Origin: an uncultured Sphingomonas sp.
GTDB taxonomy: Bacteria; Pseudomonadota; Alphaproteobacteria; Sphingomonadales; Sphingomonadaceae
Reading direction: 5' to 3'
DNA: 59,600 bases
Assembly: GCA_913776255.1 (NCBI GenBank)
Contig: CAJYLV010000015.1
Location: 1-59,600 of the forward strand
Part shown: piece after piece, positions 16,152 through 25,524 of the stretch
Layout of the letters: each line of letters starts with the position of its first letter
Numbering within the stretch: the stretch's first letter is position 1
The notes under the pieces: generated by a model
What the model saw: only the letters and a program-made list of their open reading frames with translations
Databases searched by the model: none
Told to the model about the DNA's origin: nothing
Translations under genes and position numbers: made by a program

Positions 16152-18265
16152 GACTGGGCGTAATAGTCCTTCATGTAATCGGCATAGCCGGACGGATCGC
16201 CGTAGCCCGACTGCGACTGGACCTTGAGGTTGACCATCGTCAGCGCGACGCCGGTGACGCCGGAGCCCACCGAGCTGATCTGATGCAAGGCGGCACGCGC
16301 GGCGCGTGCCGGGGTCGAGCGCCAGCGGACCAGCATCGCGAGCGCATCGAAGTGATGCGCGAGCACGCGGGTATCGGCGACCGCGAGCACCGGCGCGGTA
16401 TCGACCACGACCAGGTCGTAGCGGCGACGCAGTTCGGCGAGCAGCGCGGTGAATTCCGGCGTCTCGAAGATATGCGGCGAGGTTCCGGCGGTGGGGGCGA
16501 GCGGCAGGACGTCGAGTCCGGTCTGCTCCTCGCGCAGGATCACCTCGTCAAGCGTCGCGGTGCCGGCGAGCACCTCGCCGAGCCCGACGCGCGCCTGCGG
16601 CGCGAGCGCGACCGACACCGAGCGACGGCGCAGATCGGTGTCGAGCAGCAGCGTGCGCGAGCCGCCGGTGGCGAGGACGCGCGCGACCGAGGTCGAGGTC
16701 GTGGTCTTGCCTTCCTTGGGCAGCGCCGAGGTGATGCCGAGGATCTTGCCGCCCTGCACCGACGAGGCGGCGAAGCTGAGGCTGGTGGCGAGGTTGCGAT
16801 ACGCCTCGGTATAGGCCGAGAGCGGGTGGAGCAGCGTCGCTTCGGCCGGATCGCTGGTGCGCGGCTTCTCGATCGCGCTGGCCGGAGTCGGCACGCTGTT
16901 GAAGTAATCGACCCCGAGCATCGTCTCGATATCGTCGACGGTGTCGAGACCCTGCACCCAGCGCTCGCGGACATAGGCGATGGCGAGACCGATCGCGAGG
17001 CCGAGCACCGCGCCCATGAACAGCAGCACCGGCACGTTCGGCGAGCTGGGAGTCAGCGGCAGCGACGCGGGTGCGGCGATGCGGCTGTCCGGCCGGACAA
17101 TCGACTGCTGCGCATTCTGCTGCGTGCTGGTGGTGAGCAACTGCTGATAGGCGTCACGCGCGTTCTGCGCGGTGCGCTGCAGGTCGGCGAGTTCCACCGA
17201 CGAGCGCACGTTGTTGGTCAGTCGCGCCTGCGCGGCGGCGAGGCTCGCCTCGAGCGAGGCGGTGCTGGAACCGGCGGCCTGCGAGGCATTGCCCGCCGAG
17301 CGCGACAGGTCGCGCATCTCGCGCGTCAGCTGCGCGTCGATCGCGTCGAGTTCCTTGCGGGCGTCGGCCAGCGCCGGATAGCGCTCACCGTAGCGCGACT
17401 GGAGCGCGGCGACGCGCGCCGCGACCTGCGCGCGCTGTTGGCGCAGCGACGTCATGGTGGCGGTGCTGTACGGACTGTTGTTGCCGCCGCCGACGATCGT
17501 CGAGCCGCTCGCGCTGCTGCGCGCGCGCGCAGCGGCCTCTTCGGCGCGCGCCGAGGCGAGCGCTCCGCGGATCGAGGCGATCTCCTGTTCGGCGGTCACC
17601 GAATCGGGCAGCCCGAGCAGGTTGTTGCGGAGGCGGAACGCGGCGACCGCGGCGTCGGCCTGCTCGACCCGGCGGCGTAGCGTTTCGAGCTGACCGTTGA
17701 GGCGCGAATCGACCTCGTTGAACTCGGACGCCTTGGTCTGGAGATCCTCCGCCATGAACGCCTGTGCGAAGGCATTGGCGATCTGCATCGCCTTGAGCGG
17801 GTTCTTGTCGGTATAGCCGACCTCGAACAGCGAGGTGGTGCCGACGCGCGCGGCGCTGAGGTTGGTGAGCAGCGCGCCGGCGATCGCCTGCTTCCCGGTC
17901 GCGGCGTTGGTGGTGAAATCCTTGGCGGCAGCGCGCAGCTCGGGATCGCGGTCCAGCTTCAGCTGATCGACGACGCGGGTCGCGACGGGCAGCGACTTCA
18001 TCGTCTGCACCTCGGCGTCGATCTTCGCGTCGCGCGCCAGATCGGACAATTGCGGCTGCGGCGCCCCGGCGACCGGGCTCTGCGGCGTGAATTCGAGCTG
18101 CGCGGCGGCGGTGTAGCGGCGCGGCAGGACCTTGCTGATGCCCCAGGCGATCAGCACCATCCCGACGACGCACGCCAGGATGATCGGCAAGTGCCGCTTC
18201 AGGCGGGAAAAGAGGCCGGCCAGATCCTGGCGTTCCTCGGGCCGCATGTTCGTCGCTTCCGCCAT
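16148..18265 (-). CDS. Wzc-type polysaccharide co-polymerase with fused tyrosine kinase (module A)
   Basis: 705 aa inner-membrane protein controlling polymer length and export. Start at ATG 18265 with AAGGG 6 nt upstream. Layout: cytoplasmic N-terminus, first membrane helix (about 29-48, LPIILACVVGMVLIAW), Wzz domain, long periplasmic coiled coil (about 180-400), second helix (about 425-445, VPVLLFMGAVLGLAIGLAI), then a BY-kinase domain with Walker A (SALPKEGKTTT), A' (LLLDTDLRRR) and B (LVVVDTAPVLA). The C-terminus is tyrosine-rich (SGYGDPSGYADYMKDYYAQ) for autophosphorylation. Fused architecture contrasts with the split version in module B. Confidence 0.93.
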   Translation of the reverse strand: MAEATNMRPEERQDLAGLFSRLKRHLPIILACVVGMVLIAWGISKVLPRRYTAAAQLEFTPQSPVAGAPQPQLSDLARDAKIDAEVQTMKSLPVATRVVDQLKLDRDPELRAAAKDFTTNAATGKQAIAGALLTNLSAARVGTTSLFEVGYTDKNPLKAMQIANAFAQAFMAEDLQTKASEFNEVDSRLNGQLETLRRRVEQADAAVAAFRLRNNLLGLPDSVTAEQEIASIRGALASARAEEAAARARSSASGSTIVGGGNNSPYSTATMTSLRQQRAQVAARVAALQSRYGERYPALADARKELDAIDAQLTREMRDLSRSAGNASQAAGSSTASLEASLAAAQARLTNNVRSSVELADLQRTAQNARDAYQQLLTTSTQQNAQQSIVRPDSRIAAPASLPLTPSSPNVPVLLFMGAVLGLAIGLAIAYVRERWVQGLDTVDDIETMLGVDYFNSVPTPASAIEKPRTSDPAEATLLHPLSAYTEAYRNLATSLSFAASSVQGGKILGITSALPKEGKTTTSTSVARVLATGGSRTLLLDTDLRRRSVSVALAPQARVGLGEVLAGTATLDEVILREEQTGLDVLPLAPTAGTSPHIFETPEFTALLAELRRRYDLVVVDTAPVLAVADTRVLAHHFDALAMLVRWRSTPARAARAALHQISSVGSGVTGVALTMVNLKVQSQSGYGDPSGYADYMKDYYAQS

Positions 18266-18297
18266 CGCTTACCCTTTTGTTCTGCCTTCGCCGCGGC

Positions 18298-19635
18298 TCA
18301 GCGCCGCAACGTCAGGCTAAGCCCTGCGCGCAGTTCGTTGAAACGTTGTCCAATCTGCGTTCCGCTGCTGTCGCGATTGGAATAGTCGATCGACGGCGTC
18401 AGCACCATCGACCGGTTGAGCGTATACAGCGCACTCGCCCCGACATGATACAGGGTATCGGTGCGGTCGATGCGCGAGAAGTCGTCCTTCTCCAGATCGG
18501 CGCGCGCGATCAGGATCAGGTTGCGCAGCAATTCGTGGTCGACCTCCGCGGTCAGCCGAGAGGCGACATAGCCCGGCGAGCCGATGACGATCGCATCGCG
18601 CACGTCGCGGCGCGCCGACAGGCTGACCGTGGTCAGTTCGGTGACGAGATAATCGACCTGCGCATCGAGCGCGAGCCCGCTGAGGTCCGCGACCCCGGCG
18701 GTGTCGTAATGCCGCGTCAGATAGCCGACGCCCAGCCGCGTGCGGATCAGCGGCGTCACGTCGAACGCCGCGCCGCCGATCACGCGCAGCTCGTCGCCGC
18801 TGCGGTTGAAGTCGAAATTCGCGACCTTGTAGTCGTGGAGCGTGTAGACGCCCTGCACGAACAGCGACGTGACCGGCGAGATGTTATATTCGGCGCGGCC
18901 GGTCAGGCGGGTGGCGGTGCGATCCAGATAGTCCTGGTCGATCACCGATCCGTCGCGCGCGCGCGTGTCGCTGTAGTTGAGCCGCGTGACGTTGACGTCG
19001 CCGATCAGCTGGAGGCGGTTGAACGCCGCCGTGCCGCGAAGCGACGCCACCTGCCGGTCGAGCGGGACCGAGGCGGCGGCGAAGCGCGGGAAGTCACCCG
19101 ACAGCTGGTTGATGTAGATGCGGTCGGCGTTGACCGCCGCGCGCAGGTTCGAATCGCCAATGATGTCGAGCCGGCTCTCGACGCCGACGTCATAGCCATC
19201 CTCGTTCTTGATCGGGAAGTTCAGGAAGCGGCGTAGCGTCCCGCGCGCGTGCGCGACGAGCTGGTGCCGCGTCCAGTCGCTGCGCGCGTCGAGCCGCGGC
19301 GCGATCGTCGCATAAGCGTCCGAGTCCTTGTCGGTGGTCGCGCCAAAGACGTTGTTGGTCGCGTTCGCGGCCAGCTCGATCTGCGGGAAGATCAGGAACG
19401 CGCCGGCATGGACGCCGAGCGCATCGAGTTCGGGATGCGGGCGCTGCAACACCGTGACGCGATCGGTCTGCGGCAGGTCGAAGGGGATGCCCGTGTCGAG
19501 CACCGACCGCGACGTCTGCGCGTGCGCGGCCGGGGCGCCGGCCGCGAGCAGCGACGCCGCCGCCAGCAGCCGCGGCATCACCATCCGCCACCGTCGCGCG
19601 GGACGGGCAGGAGCAGGCACCATGCTGCGCATCAT
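18298..19635 (-). CDS. Outer-membrane beta-barrel protein of EPS module A
   Basis: 445 aa from the first possible start at 19635; ATGs further in (for example 19584) give a more compact signal peptide, MVMPRLLAAASLLAAGAPAAHAQ. The mature protein consists of alternating amphipathic strands (for example HQLVAHARGTLRRFLNFPI, GRAEYNISPVTSLFVQGVYTL, IRTRLGVGYLTRHYD) ending FNELRAGLSLTLRR, typical of a barrel with an even number of strands. It resembles the putative beta-barrel porin family found beside Wza and Wzc genes in sphingomonads. Likely helps polymer pass the outer membrane. Five nt from the Wza-like stop. Confidence 0.8.
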   Translation of the reverse strand: MMRSMVPAPARPARRWRMVMPRLLAAASLLAAGAPAAHAQTSRSVLDTGIPFDLPQTDRVTVLQRPHPELDALGVHAGAFLIFPQIELAANATNNVFGATTDKDSDAYATIAPRLDARSDWTRHQLVAHARGTLRRFLNFPIKNEDGYDVGVESRLDIIGDSNLRAAVNADRIYINQLSGDFPRFAAASVPLDRQVASLRGTAAFNRLQLIGDVNVTRLNYSDTRARDGSVIDQDYLDRTATRLTGRAEYNISPVTSLFVQGVYTLHDYKVANFDFNRSGDELRVIGGAAFDVTPLIRTRLGVGYLTRHYDTAGVADLSGLALDAQVDYLVTELTTVSLSARRDVRDAIVIGSPGYVASRLTAEVDHELLRNLILIARADLEKDDFSRIDRTDTLYHVGASALYTLNRSMVLTPSIDYSNRDSSGTQIGQRFNELRAGLSLTLRR

Positions 19636-19640
19636 CGCTG

Positions 19641-20222
19641 TCAGAAGAGTCGCTCGCCGAAGCGGATCGTGTCGCCGGGCCGGACAGCCATCTCCGGCGT
19701 CGCCTCGACCTTGGTTTCACCGCCGCCGGTCTCGGGGCGGATGAACACGTGATTCTTCTGCGCGCGATAGGTGTAGCCGCCGGCCAGCGCCACGGCGCCT
19801 TCCAGCGTCATCCCGGTCTGGTATGGATACTGGCCCGGCTTGTTGACCTCGCCGAGGATGTAGAACGGGCGATAGGTGACGATCGAGCCCGTCACGCTGG
19901 GATTGCGCAGGAAGCCGTCGGCGAGCCGGTCGCGGATCAGCGCGCTGACCGCATCGATGGTCATCCCCTGCGCCTTGATCGTGCCCGCCAGCGGCACCTC
20001 AATCGTGCCGTTCGGGTTGATCGCATAGGTGCGGGTGAGGTCCGGCTCGCCATAGACGGCGAGCGCGATCTGGTCGCCGACGCCCAGCTGATAGGTGGCG
20101 TCGACCGGCGTCGCCCGCTCGCGCCCCAACGCGGAGGCGGGTTGCAGCGGCAGGTCGCCGCCGCGTCCGGCGCAGCCCGACAGCAGCGCCACTGCCGACA
20201 GCATCATCGCCAGCCTGGTCAT
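19641..20222 (-). CDS. Wza/GumB-type polysaccharide export lipoprotein (module A)
   Basis: 193 aa. ATG 20222 has GGGGGAA 8 nt upstream and opens MTRLAMMLSAVALLSGCAG, a lipoprotein signal with lipobox LSGC. The Poly_export domain follows (YQLGVGDQIALAVYGEPDLT; INPNGTIEVPLAGTIKAQGMT) and then a SLBB-like domain (FYILGEVNKPGQYPYQTGMTLEGAVALAGG). It is shorter than E. coli Wza and lacks its C-terminal outer-membrane helix, like GumB. It should form the periplasmic/outer-membrane channel together with the neighbouring barrel. First gene of the module A operon (20222 to 10574). Confidence 0.93.
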   Translation of the reverse strand: MTRLAMMLSAVALLSGCAGRGGDLPLQPASALGRERATPVDATYQLGVGDQIALAVYGEPDLTRTYAINPNGTIEVPLAGTIKAQGMTIDAVSALIRDRLADGFLRNPSVTGSIVTYRPFYILGEVNKPGQYPYQTGMTLEGAVALAGGYTYRAQKNHVFIRPETGGGETKVEATPEMAVRPGDTIRFGERLF

Positions 20223-20442
20223 ATTGATGGTTCCCCCGGGTCTATGCCGCACGTGCGAAGTGGCGACTTGGTAAGCGAACTTCCTCCAAATGCAAGCGAT
20301 CTCGCCGAGGACGTGGGACAGCCACGAGCCTTCTTGCAGGAATATCTTTACTCGTTATGGCTCATGGGACGCAGCAGGGGGCGACAAAAGGCGGGCACCG
20401 TACCGTCTGTTGCGCTGTAAAAGGGGCCAGCGAGACGCGAGC
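20223..20442. promoter_or_regulatory. Divergent control region of EPS module A and GT2/epimerase
   Basis: 220 nt between two operons read outward; noticeably less GC-rich than the genes, especially 20325-20360. It must hold the promoter for the eight-gene module A operon. I could not find a consensus promoter or a clear operator. Confidence 0.4.
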
Positions 20443-21588
20443 ATGATCTGGGTGTATGCCATCGCTGCCGGGCTGTTGCTGCTGCTGGCGGTGCATCCAT
20501 TCATCATCTACCCCGTTTCGCTGCGCTTTTTCCGTCGTCGACCGCCGTCGCATCTGTCTCATGACGGGACAGGTCGGCCGTCGCTGGCGATCTGCATGTC
20601 GGCGTACAACGAGGCGCGCTCGATCCGCCGGCGGCTGGAGCGGCTGATCGAGGCGGCGGACGCCTACGGGAACGCCACGATCCACGTCTATGCCGACGGA
20701 CCGCAGGACGGGACGATCGAGATCCTGCGCGAATTCGCGGACCGCATCGATCTGGTCGTGTCGCACGGGCGCAACGGCAAGACCTATGGGATGAACCTGC
20801 TGGTCGAGCGCTCGACGTCCGAGCTGCTGATGTTCACCGACGCCAATGTGATGCACGACGTCGATGTGATCGCGCCGCTGGTCGCGCCGTTCGTCGACCC
20901 CAGCGTCGGCTGCACCAGCGCGCGGCTGGTCTATGACAATGCCGACGACAGCCCCGCCGCGGCGACCGGCGCGGCCTATTGGCGCGCCGAGGAGGCGATC
21001 AAGGCGATCGAGAGCGAGACCGTCGGGCTGATCGGCGTCGACGGCGCGATGTTCGTGCTGCGCCGCGAGCTGCACCGCCCGCCGCCGCCGCATCTGATCG
21101 ACGATCTGTACCTGAGCCTCGTCGTGCTGGCGCAGGGCAAAAGGCTGATCAGCGTGCCCGACGCGCTGGTCCACGAGCGCAGCGCCACCGAGGCCGAGGA
21201 GGAACTGGTCCGCAAGCGGCGGATTGCGTGCCAGGCGATCAACGTCCATCGCGCGCTGTGGCCGCAATTGCGGCGGCTGCCGTGGCCGGCGTTCTACGGC
21301 TATGCCTCGCACCGGATGCTCAAATGGGTGACGCCGTTCCTGCTGGCCGGCGCGGGGCTGTGCGCGCTGCCGGTCGCGGTGGCGCTGGTCGGGGCCGGGC
21401 CGATCCTGGTGCTTGCGGTCGGCGGCGCGGTCGCGCTGTTCGTCGGCAACCGGCTGCGGATTGGCATCGCGCAGAAGGTGGTCGCCGCGCTGCTCAGCCT
21501 GGTCGGGGTGGGGCAGGGCGTGGTGGATTCCGTATGGGGCGGAAAGACATATGCGGTGTGGCAACCCGCGGAGTCGGTGCGCGACTGA
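20443..21588 (+). CDS. Membrane-anchored glycosyltransferase family 2 protein
   Basis: 381 aa. ATG 20443 starts a membrane helix (MIWVYAIAAGLLLLLAVHPFI), followed by a GT-A domain: LAICMSAYNEARSIRRRL, HVYADGPQDGT, SHGRNGKTYGMNLL, MFTDANVM (DxD-like) and IGVDGAMFVLRREL; DDLYLSLVVLAQGKR matches the catalytic-base region. Three C-terminal helices (about 305-365) follow, an arrangement like that of processive or ExoA/ExoO-like transferases. Upstream GGGG about 17 nt from the start is a weak ribosome site. The gene is divergent from module A and 90 nt before the epimerase gene. Confidence 0.87.
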   Translation: MIWVYAIAAGLLLLLAVHPFIIYPVSLRFFRRRPPSHLSHDGTGRPSLAICMSAYNEARSIRRRLERLIEAADAYGNATIHVYADGPQDGTIEILREFADRIDLVVSHGRNGKTYGMNLLVERSTSELLMFTDANVMHDVDVIAPLVAPFVDPSVGCTSARLVYDNADDSPAAATGAAYWRAEEAIKAIESETVGLIGVDGAMFVLRRELHRPPPPHLIDDLYLSLVVLAQGKRLISVPDALVHERSATEAEEELVRKRRIACQAINVHRALWPQLRRLPWPAFYGYASHRMLKWVTPFLLAGAGLCALPVAVALVGAGPILVLAVGGAVALFVGNRLRIGIAQKVVAALLSLVGVGQGVVDSVWGGKTYAVWQPAESVRD

Positions 21589-21678
21589 GACGGGGCGAGT
21601 TGCCGTTACGGGCGCGAATCTTTAGGAGGCGGTGCAGCATAGAGGCGCCGGCCCCGGCGCGAACCGAGGAATGACAGC

Positions 21679-22671
21679 ATGAGCGGCCGCACCGATCCGA
21701 TCCTGGTCACCGGGACTGCCGGCTTCATCGGCCATGCCGTCGCGCATCGCCTGCTCGACCGCGGCGAGCGCGTGATCGGCGTCGACATCGTCAACGATTA
21801 TTACGACCCCAAGCTGAAGGAAGCGCGGCTCGCCACCTTTCAGGGGCGCAACACCTTCGCCTTCCACCGCGCCGACATCGCCGATGCCGAGACGATGGCG
21901 AAGATCGTCCGCGAGCAGGGCGTGCGCCGCGTCGTCCACCTCGCCGCGCAGGCGGGGGTGCGCTACAGCCTCGAAAACCCGTTCGCCTATGAGCGGTCGA
22001 ACCTCGCCGGGCACCTGTCGATCATGGAGGCGTGCCGCCATGCCGAGGGGTTCGAGCATCTCGTCTATGCCAGCTCCAGCTCGGTCTATGGCGACAAGCC
22101 GATGGGCGGCGAGGGGTTCACCGAGGACGAGGCGGCGGTCGATCCGGTCTCGCTCTATGCCGCGACCAAGCGCGCGTGCGAGCTGATGAGCCAGTCCTAT
22201 GCGAAGCTGTACGGCTTTCCGCAGACGGGGTTGCGGTTCTTCACGGTCTATGGCCCGTGGGGGCGGCCGGACATGGCCTATTTCTCGTTCACGCAGAAGA
22301 TCATGCGCGGCGAGGCCATCGAGGTCTACGGCGAGGGCAAGATGGCGCGCGACTTCACCTATATCGACGACATCGTCGACGGGATCGTCGGGGCGCTCGA
22401 CCATCCGCCGGAAGCGGGCGGGCATCGCGTGCTCAACATCGGCGACAGCCACCCGGTCGGGCTGATGGAGATGATCGAGGCGCTGGAAGACGCGATCGGG
22501 CAGCAGGCAGAGAAGGTGATGCGCCCGATGCAGCCCGGTGACGTGACCGCCACCTATGCCGACGTGTCGAAGCTGCACGCACTGACCGGCTACCAGCCGA
22601 AGGTGATGCTGCGCGAGGGGCTGCAGCGGTTCGCGGAATGGTATCGCGGCTATTACGGGCCGACCGCCTGA
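21679..22671 (+). CDS. NAD-dependent epimerase, UDP-glucuronate 4-epimerase type
   Basis: 330 aa extended short-chain dehydrogenase. GAGGA lies upstream of ATG 21679. Rossmann motif GTAGFIGHAV, AAQAGVRYSLENP, the Ser of SSSSVYGDKPM and the catalytic YAATK are visible; the sequence FFTVYGPWGRPDMAYFSF and ARDFTYIDDIVDGI are hallmarks of the bacterial UDP-glucuronate 4-epimerase group (LpsL/CapI-like). Predicted reaction: UDP-GlcA to UDP-GalA, using the product of ugd. It shares a strand with GT2 upstream and is followed by a perfect palindrome before a convergent gene. Confidence 0.9.
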   Translation: MSGRTDPILVTGTAGFIGHAVAHRLLDRGERVIGVDIVNDYYDPKLKEARLATFQGRNTFAFHRADIADAETMAKIVREQGVRRVVHLAAQAGVRYSLENPFAYERSNLAGHLSIMEACRHAEGFEHLVYASSSSVYGDKPMGGEGFTEDEAAVDPVSLYAATKRACELMSQSYAKLYGFPQTGLRFFTVYGPWGRPDMAYFSFTQKIMRGEAIEVYGEGKMARDFTYIDDIVDGIVGALDHPPEAGGHRVLNIGDSHPVGLMEMIEALEDAIGQQAEKVMRPMQPGDVTATYADVSKLHALTGYQPKVMLREGLQRFAEWYRGYYGPTA

Positions 22672-22683
22672 TCGGCGTGCCAC

Positions 22684-22708
22684 CGTCCCGGCTGCGGTCC
22701 GGGACGGC
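22684..22708. terminator. Palindrome between convergent epimerase and flippase genes
   Basis: Perfect 9-bp stem CCGTCCCGG/CCGGGACGG with a 7-nt loop, 12 nt after the epimerase stop and 5 nt before the opposing stop. No T-run on either strand. Confidence 0.6.
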
Positions 22709-22713
22709 GGGCG

Positions 22714-24159
22714 TCAACGGTGCATGGTGATCCTGAACAGCTCGCCGGGCGCGCCGGTCAGCCCGATCATGAAGGTGACCCAGCGGATCGCATAGGCGAG
22801 CGCGATCAGCGCCACGGTGGCGAGCAGATCCTGCCGGATGAACGTCACCTTCTCGCGTGACTGGCCGATCGACAGGCAGACGTAGCGCATGATCTCCGCC
22901 AGCACGGTCGCCCCGGCCGCGCCGGCGATCCCGTAGCGCGTCAGCCCGAGCGGCAGGAACACGACCAGCCCGAGCAGCTTCGCGCTGCTGCCGAACGCGC
23001 TGTAATGCGGCTTGCCCAGCCCGAGCATCAGATTCTCGTTGAGCGTGCTGAGGATCATCAGCCATGCGGCGACCGCCACCCACGGGATCAGCTCCGCCGC
23101 GTCATGGTAGCGCGGATCGTAGATGCGGATCACGAAGTCGGAGGTCGCGATGAACCCGGCGATCGCGACCAGCGCCACCGCCTGAAATTGCAGGCGCCGG
23201 TGCGCCAGCTTGCGCTGCAATTCGGCACCGCGCACCGTCGCCGCGGCGACACTGGGGAACACCACTTCGGACCCGAGCTTCACGCTGAATTGCGCGAACA
23301 CGTCGGACAGCGAGCGCGCGATGCCGTAGATGCCCAGCGCCGCGAAGCTGACGTAGCGCGCGAGGATCAACCGGTCGAAGTTGAGCGCGAGGAAGAACAC
23401 CACCGACGAGACGAATACCCACTTGCCGAAGCCGATGATCTCGCGAGCGTAGCGCCGGTCGATCACCAGCCGGTGCTGGATGTCGGGCTTGATGAAATAG
23501 GAGGCGACGGTCGGCGTCACCGAGGCGAGGATGCTGCCGGTGAGCAGCCCCCAGATGTTGGGCGACAGCCACGCCGACACGATCAGCCCGATCGACGCGA
23601 TCACCGCCACCGCCGCCTCGTACTTCGCGGTGCGGTCGATCGCGAGCTCCTTGATCGCCAGCGGCAGGCCGATCGAGGTGCAGCCGGTCAGCACGAAGAA
23701 CACCGTCATGAACGGCAGCAGCTTGTGGAGCGTCGGATCACCGTAGAAGTGGCTGATGACCGGCATCAGCAGCAGCGCGACGAGCCCCAGCGCGACGCCG
23801 CGGACCACCTGCAACGTCCAGGCGGTGTTGTAGAAGCGCGGATCGGTGGCGTTGGGGCTGCTGACGACGTTCTGCGCGATGCCGATGTCGGTGAACAGTT
23901 CCAGCCCGACGCGCAGCGACGTCAGCAGGATCATGATCCCGAACAGCTCGGGCGCGAGGATCCGCGTCAGCACCAGATTGGTGGCGAAGCGGAAGACCTG
24001 CACGATGACATAGCCGGAGGTCGCCCAGCCGAGCCGCTTCAGCAAGGCCTCGGGCACGTGGACGCGCGCCAGCATCCGGGTACGCAGCGTTGAGGTGTCG
24101 GCCATGAACCGGTGGGTGTCCGTCATCAGGGGGTCGGGCGCGGCTAGTCCGCCGCTCAT
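22714..24159 (-). CDS. Second oligosaccharide flippase (Wzx family)
   Basis: 481 aa if started at 24159; ATGs at 24126 and 24105 are alternatives and none has a good Shine-Dalgarno, so the first 18 residues are uncertain. It is a polytopic MOP-superfamily protein with 12-14 helices: RLGWATSGYVIVQVFRFATNLVLTRIL at the start and PELFGIMILLTSLRVG match the Polysacc_synt family, as does the central GFGKWVFVSSVVFFLALNFDRLIL. It is 13 nt downstream of the DUF1996 gene, so it ends the DUF1800-DUF1501-DUF1996 operon. Moves a lipid-linked glycan across the inner membrane; substrate unknown. Confidence 0.86.
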   Translation of the reverse strand: MSGGLAAPDPLMTDTHRFMADTSTLRTRMLARVHVPEALLKRLGWATSGYVIVQVFRFATNLVLTRILAPELFGIMILLTSLRVGLELFTDIGIAQNVVSSPNATDPRFYNTAWTLQVVRGVALGLVALLLMPVISHFYGDPTLHKLLPFMTVFFVLTGCTSIGLPLAIKELAIDRTAKYEAAVAVIASIGLIVSAWLSPNIWGLLTGSILASVTPTVASYFIKPDIQHRLVIDRRYAREIIGFGKWVFVSSVVFFLALNFDRLILARYVSFAALGIYGIARSLSDVFAQFSVKLGSEVVFPSVAAATVRGAELQRKLAHRRLQFQAVALVAIAGFIATSDFVIRIYDPRYHDAAELIPWVAVAAWLMILSTLNENLMLGLGKPHYSAFGSSAKLLGLVVFLPLGLTRYGIAGAAGATVLAEIMRYVCLSIGQSREKVTFIRQDLLATVALIALAYAIRWVTFMIGLTGAPGELFRITMHR

Positions 24160-24172
24160 CGGGCCGCAACCG

Positions 24173-25453
24173 TTAAGGTGCGGTATGCGCGGAGGAATGT
24201 GTCTGATGCGCGGTCGCCGGCGTGCCCGCGCCAGCCGACGCCGCCGGCCGCGGCGGGATCGGCACCAGCCGGCGCGGCGTCGTCCAGACGAACGGGGCGA
24301 GCTCCTTCATCTGGCGGCCGTCGCCGAGATCGCCGCTGCTGCACGACTTGAGCGCGTCGATACAATGCGCGGTCCACATCGCCATCACGTCGTCGTCCCA
24401 CGCGCCGAACCAGTCGGCATGGAAGGTCGAGCCGGCGGGCATTCGCTCCATGCCCGGCATCTCGTCCGACGACAGGTACCAGCTGTCGGCACGCTGCGCG
24501 TCGACCGTGTACCAGGCGCCCATCGTGAACGACGGGATGACATAGGGGTGGGTCGAGGGGCATTTGAGATAGCCCCACGAGCCGTAGCTCGGATTGGCGG
24601 TATGGTCGCGGTGGTTTGGGCTGTCGAGCCGCGCGCCGTCCCAGCAGCCGGGCGCGGAAATCACCGCGCCGAGCCGGTTACCGGCCGGGCAATTGGCGGC
24701 CGCCTCGGTGATGGTCGTATAATGGCCGGGCTTGGCGGTCGGCCCGTCGCAGTTGAAATAGCCGCCGCCGGTCGGGGTCTTGCCGGTCACCATGTCGTAG
24801 CCGAAGATGAAGCGGAGCCCGCGCGGCAGCGCGACGCATTCCTTGCCCTGCCGTCGGCACTCCGCGCTGTCCTTGGGCAAGCGCTTGTAATAGACCGCAA
24901 CGTAATCCGGCCGGACGACGTGCCCGCGCCCGTCGAGCATCGCCGGCATCCAGTAAGCGGAGCGGTTGAGGATATTGACGCAGGTGCTGTCACCCGACGT
25001 TCGCAGGCTCTTGTAGGTGCTGCCTGCATTCGCCGCGGTGTTGCCGAACCATTGGTGCAGATGGCTTTTGCCCGGCTGGTTGGGATAGACGATCGGATCG
25101 TCATAGCTGATCTGCCCCGGCTCGCACATGAAGCGAAACGCGCCGACGGTGTCAGGCGCGCCGGTCGGGGCGAGCAGGCCGGTGCCGCCAGTCGGCTGGA
25201 TCAAGGTGCGCGCCGGCACCGTCGAAGGGACCGGCGGCGGCACGTCGACCACGTCACCGCTCAGCTGCGGACGGGTCTGATCGCCATGCTGGCTGCCGAC
25301 ATTGTGCGACGCGCGGGCATTCTTCGTCGCGGCGGCTTCGTCGGGGCCGCGCAGTTCGTAGACCGTCTCGTCGGCGCGCAGCAGCGCGCGCTGCGCCGGA
25401 GTCGCGGCCGCGCAGCCGAGCAGCGACAAGGCGATGATGAGGCGGCAGTACAC
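24173..25453 (-). CDS. DUF1996 domain lipoprotein (paralogue 1)
   Basis: 426 aa. I chose GTG 25453 because GGAG lies 7 nt upstream and it yields a lipoprotein signal, MYCRLIIALSLLGC, with lipobox LLGC. After a disordered stretch of about 100 residues comes the DUF1996 domain: GAFRFMCEPGQISYDDPIVYP, KSHLHQWFGN, SAYWMPAML, FNCDGPTAKPGHY, CWDGARLDSPNHRDH, THPYVIPSFTMGAWY and HADWFGAWDDDVM. Conserved histidines and several cysteine pairs suggest a metal- or glycan-binding secreted domain; DUF1996 is best known from fungal secreted proteins. Function unknown. Sits between DUF1501 and flippase genes. Confidence 0.85.
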   Translation of the reverse strand: MYCRLIIALSLLGCAAATPAQRALLRADETVYELRGPDEAAATKNARASHNVGSQHGDQTRPQLSGDVVDVPPPVPSTVPARTLIQPTGGTGLLAPTGAPDTVGAFRFMCEPGQISYDDPIVYPNQPGKSHLHQWFGNTAANAGSTYKSLRTSGDSTCVNILNRSAYWMPAMLDGRGHVVRPDYVAVYYKRLPKDSAECRRQGKECVALPRGLRFIFGYDMVTGKTPTGGGYFNCDGPTAKPGHYTTITEAAANCPAGNRLGAVISAPGCWDGARLDSPNHRDHTANPSYGSWGYLKCPSTHPYVIPSFTMGAWYTVDAQRADSWYLSSDEMPGMERMPAGSTFHADWFGAWDDDVMAMWTAHCIDALKSCSSGDLGDGRQMKELAPFVWTTPRRLVPIPPRPAASAGAGTPATAHQTHSSAHTAP

Positions 25454-25524
25454 GATCGGTCTCCAGCAAGCCGCGGCCTTATACGCGGCGGGCGGCGTCC
25501 CGACAAATTGCGCGCCGCATGGCC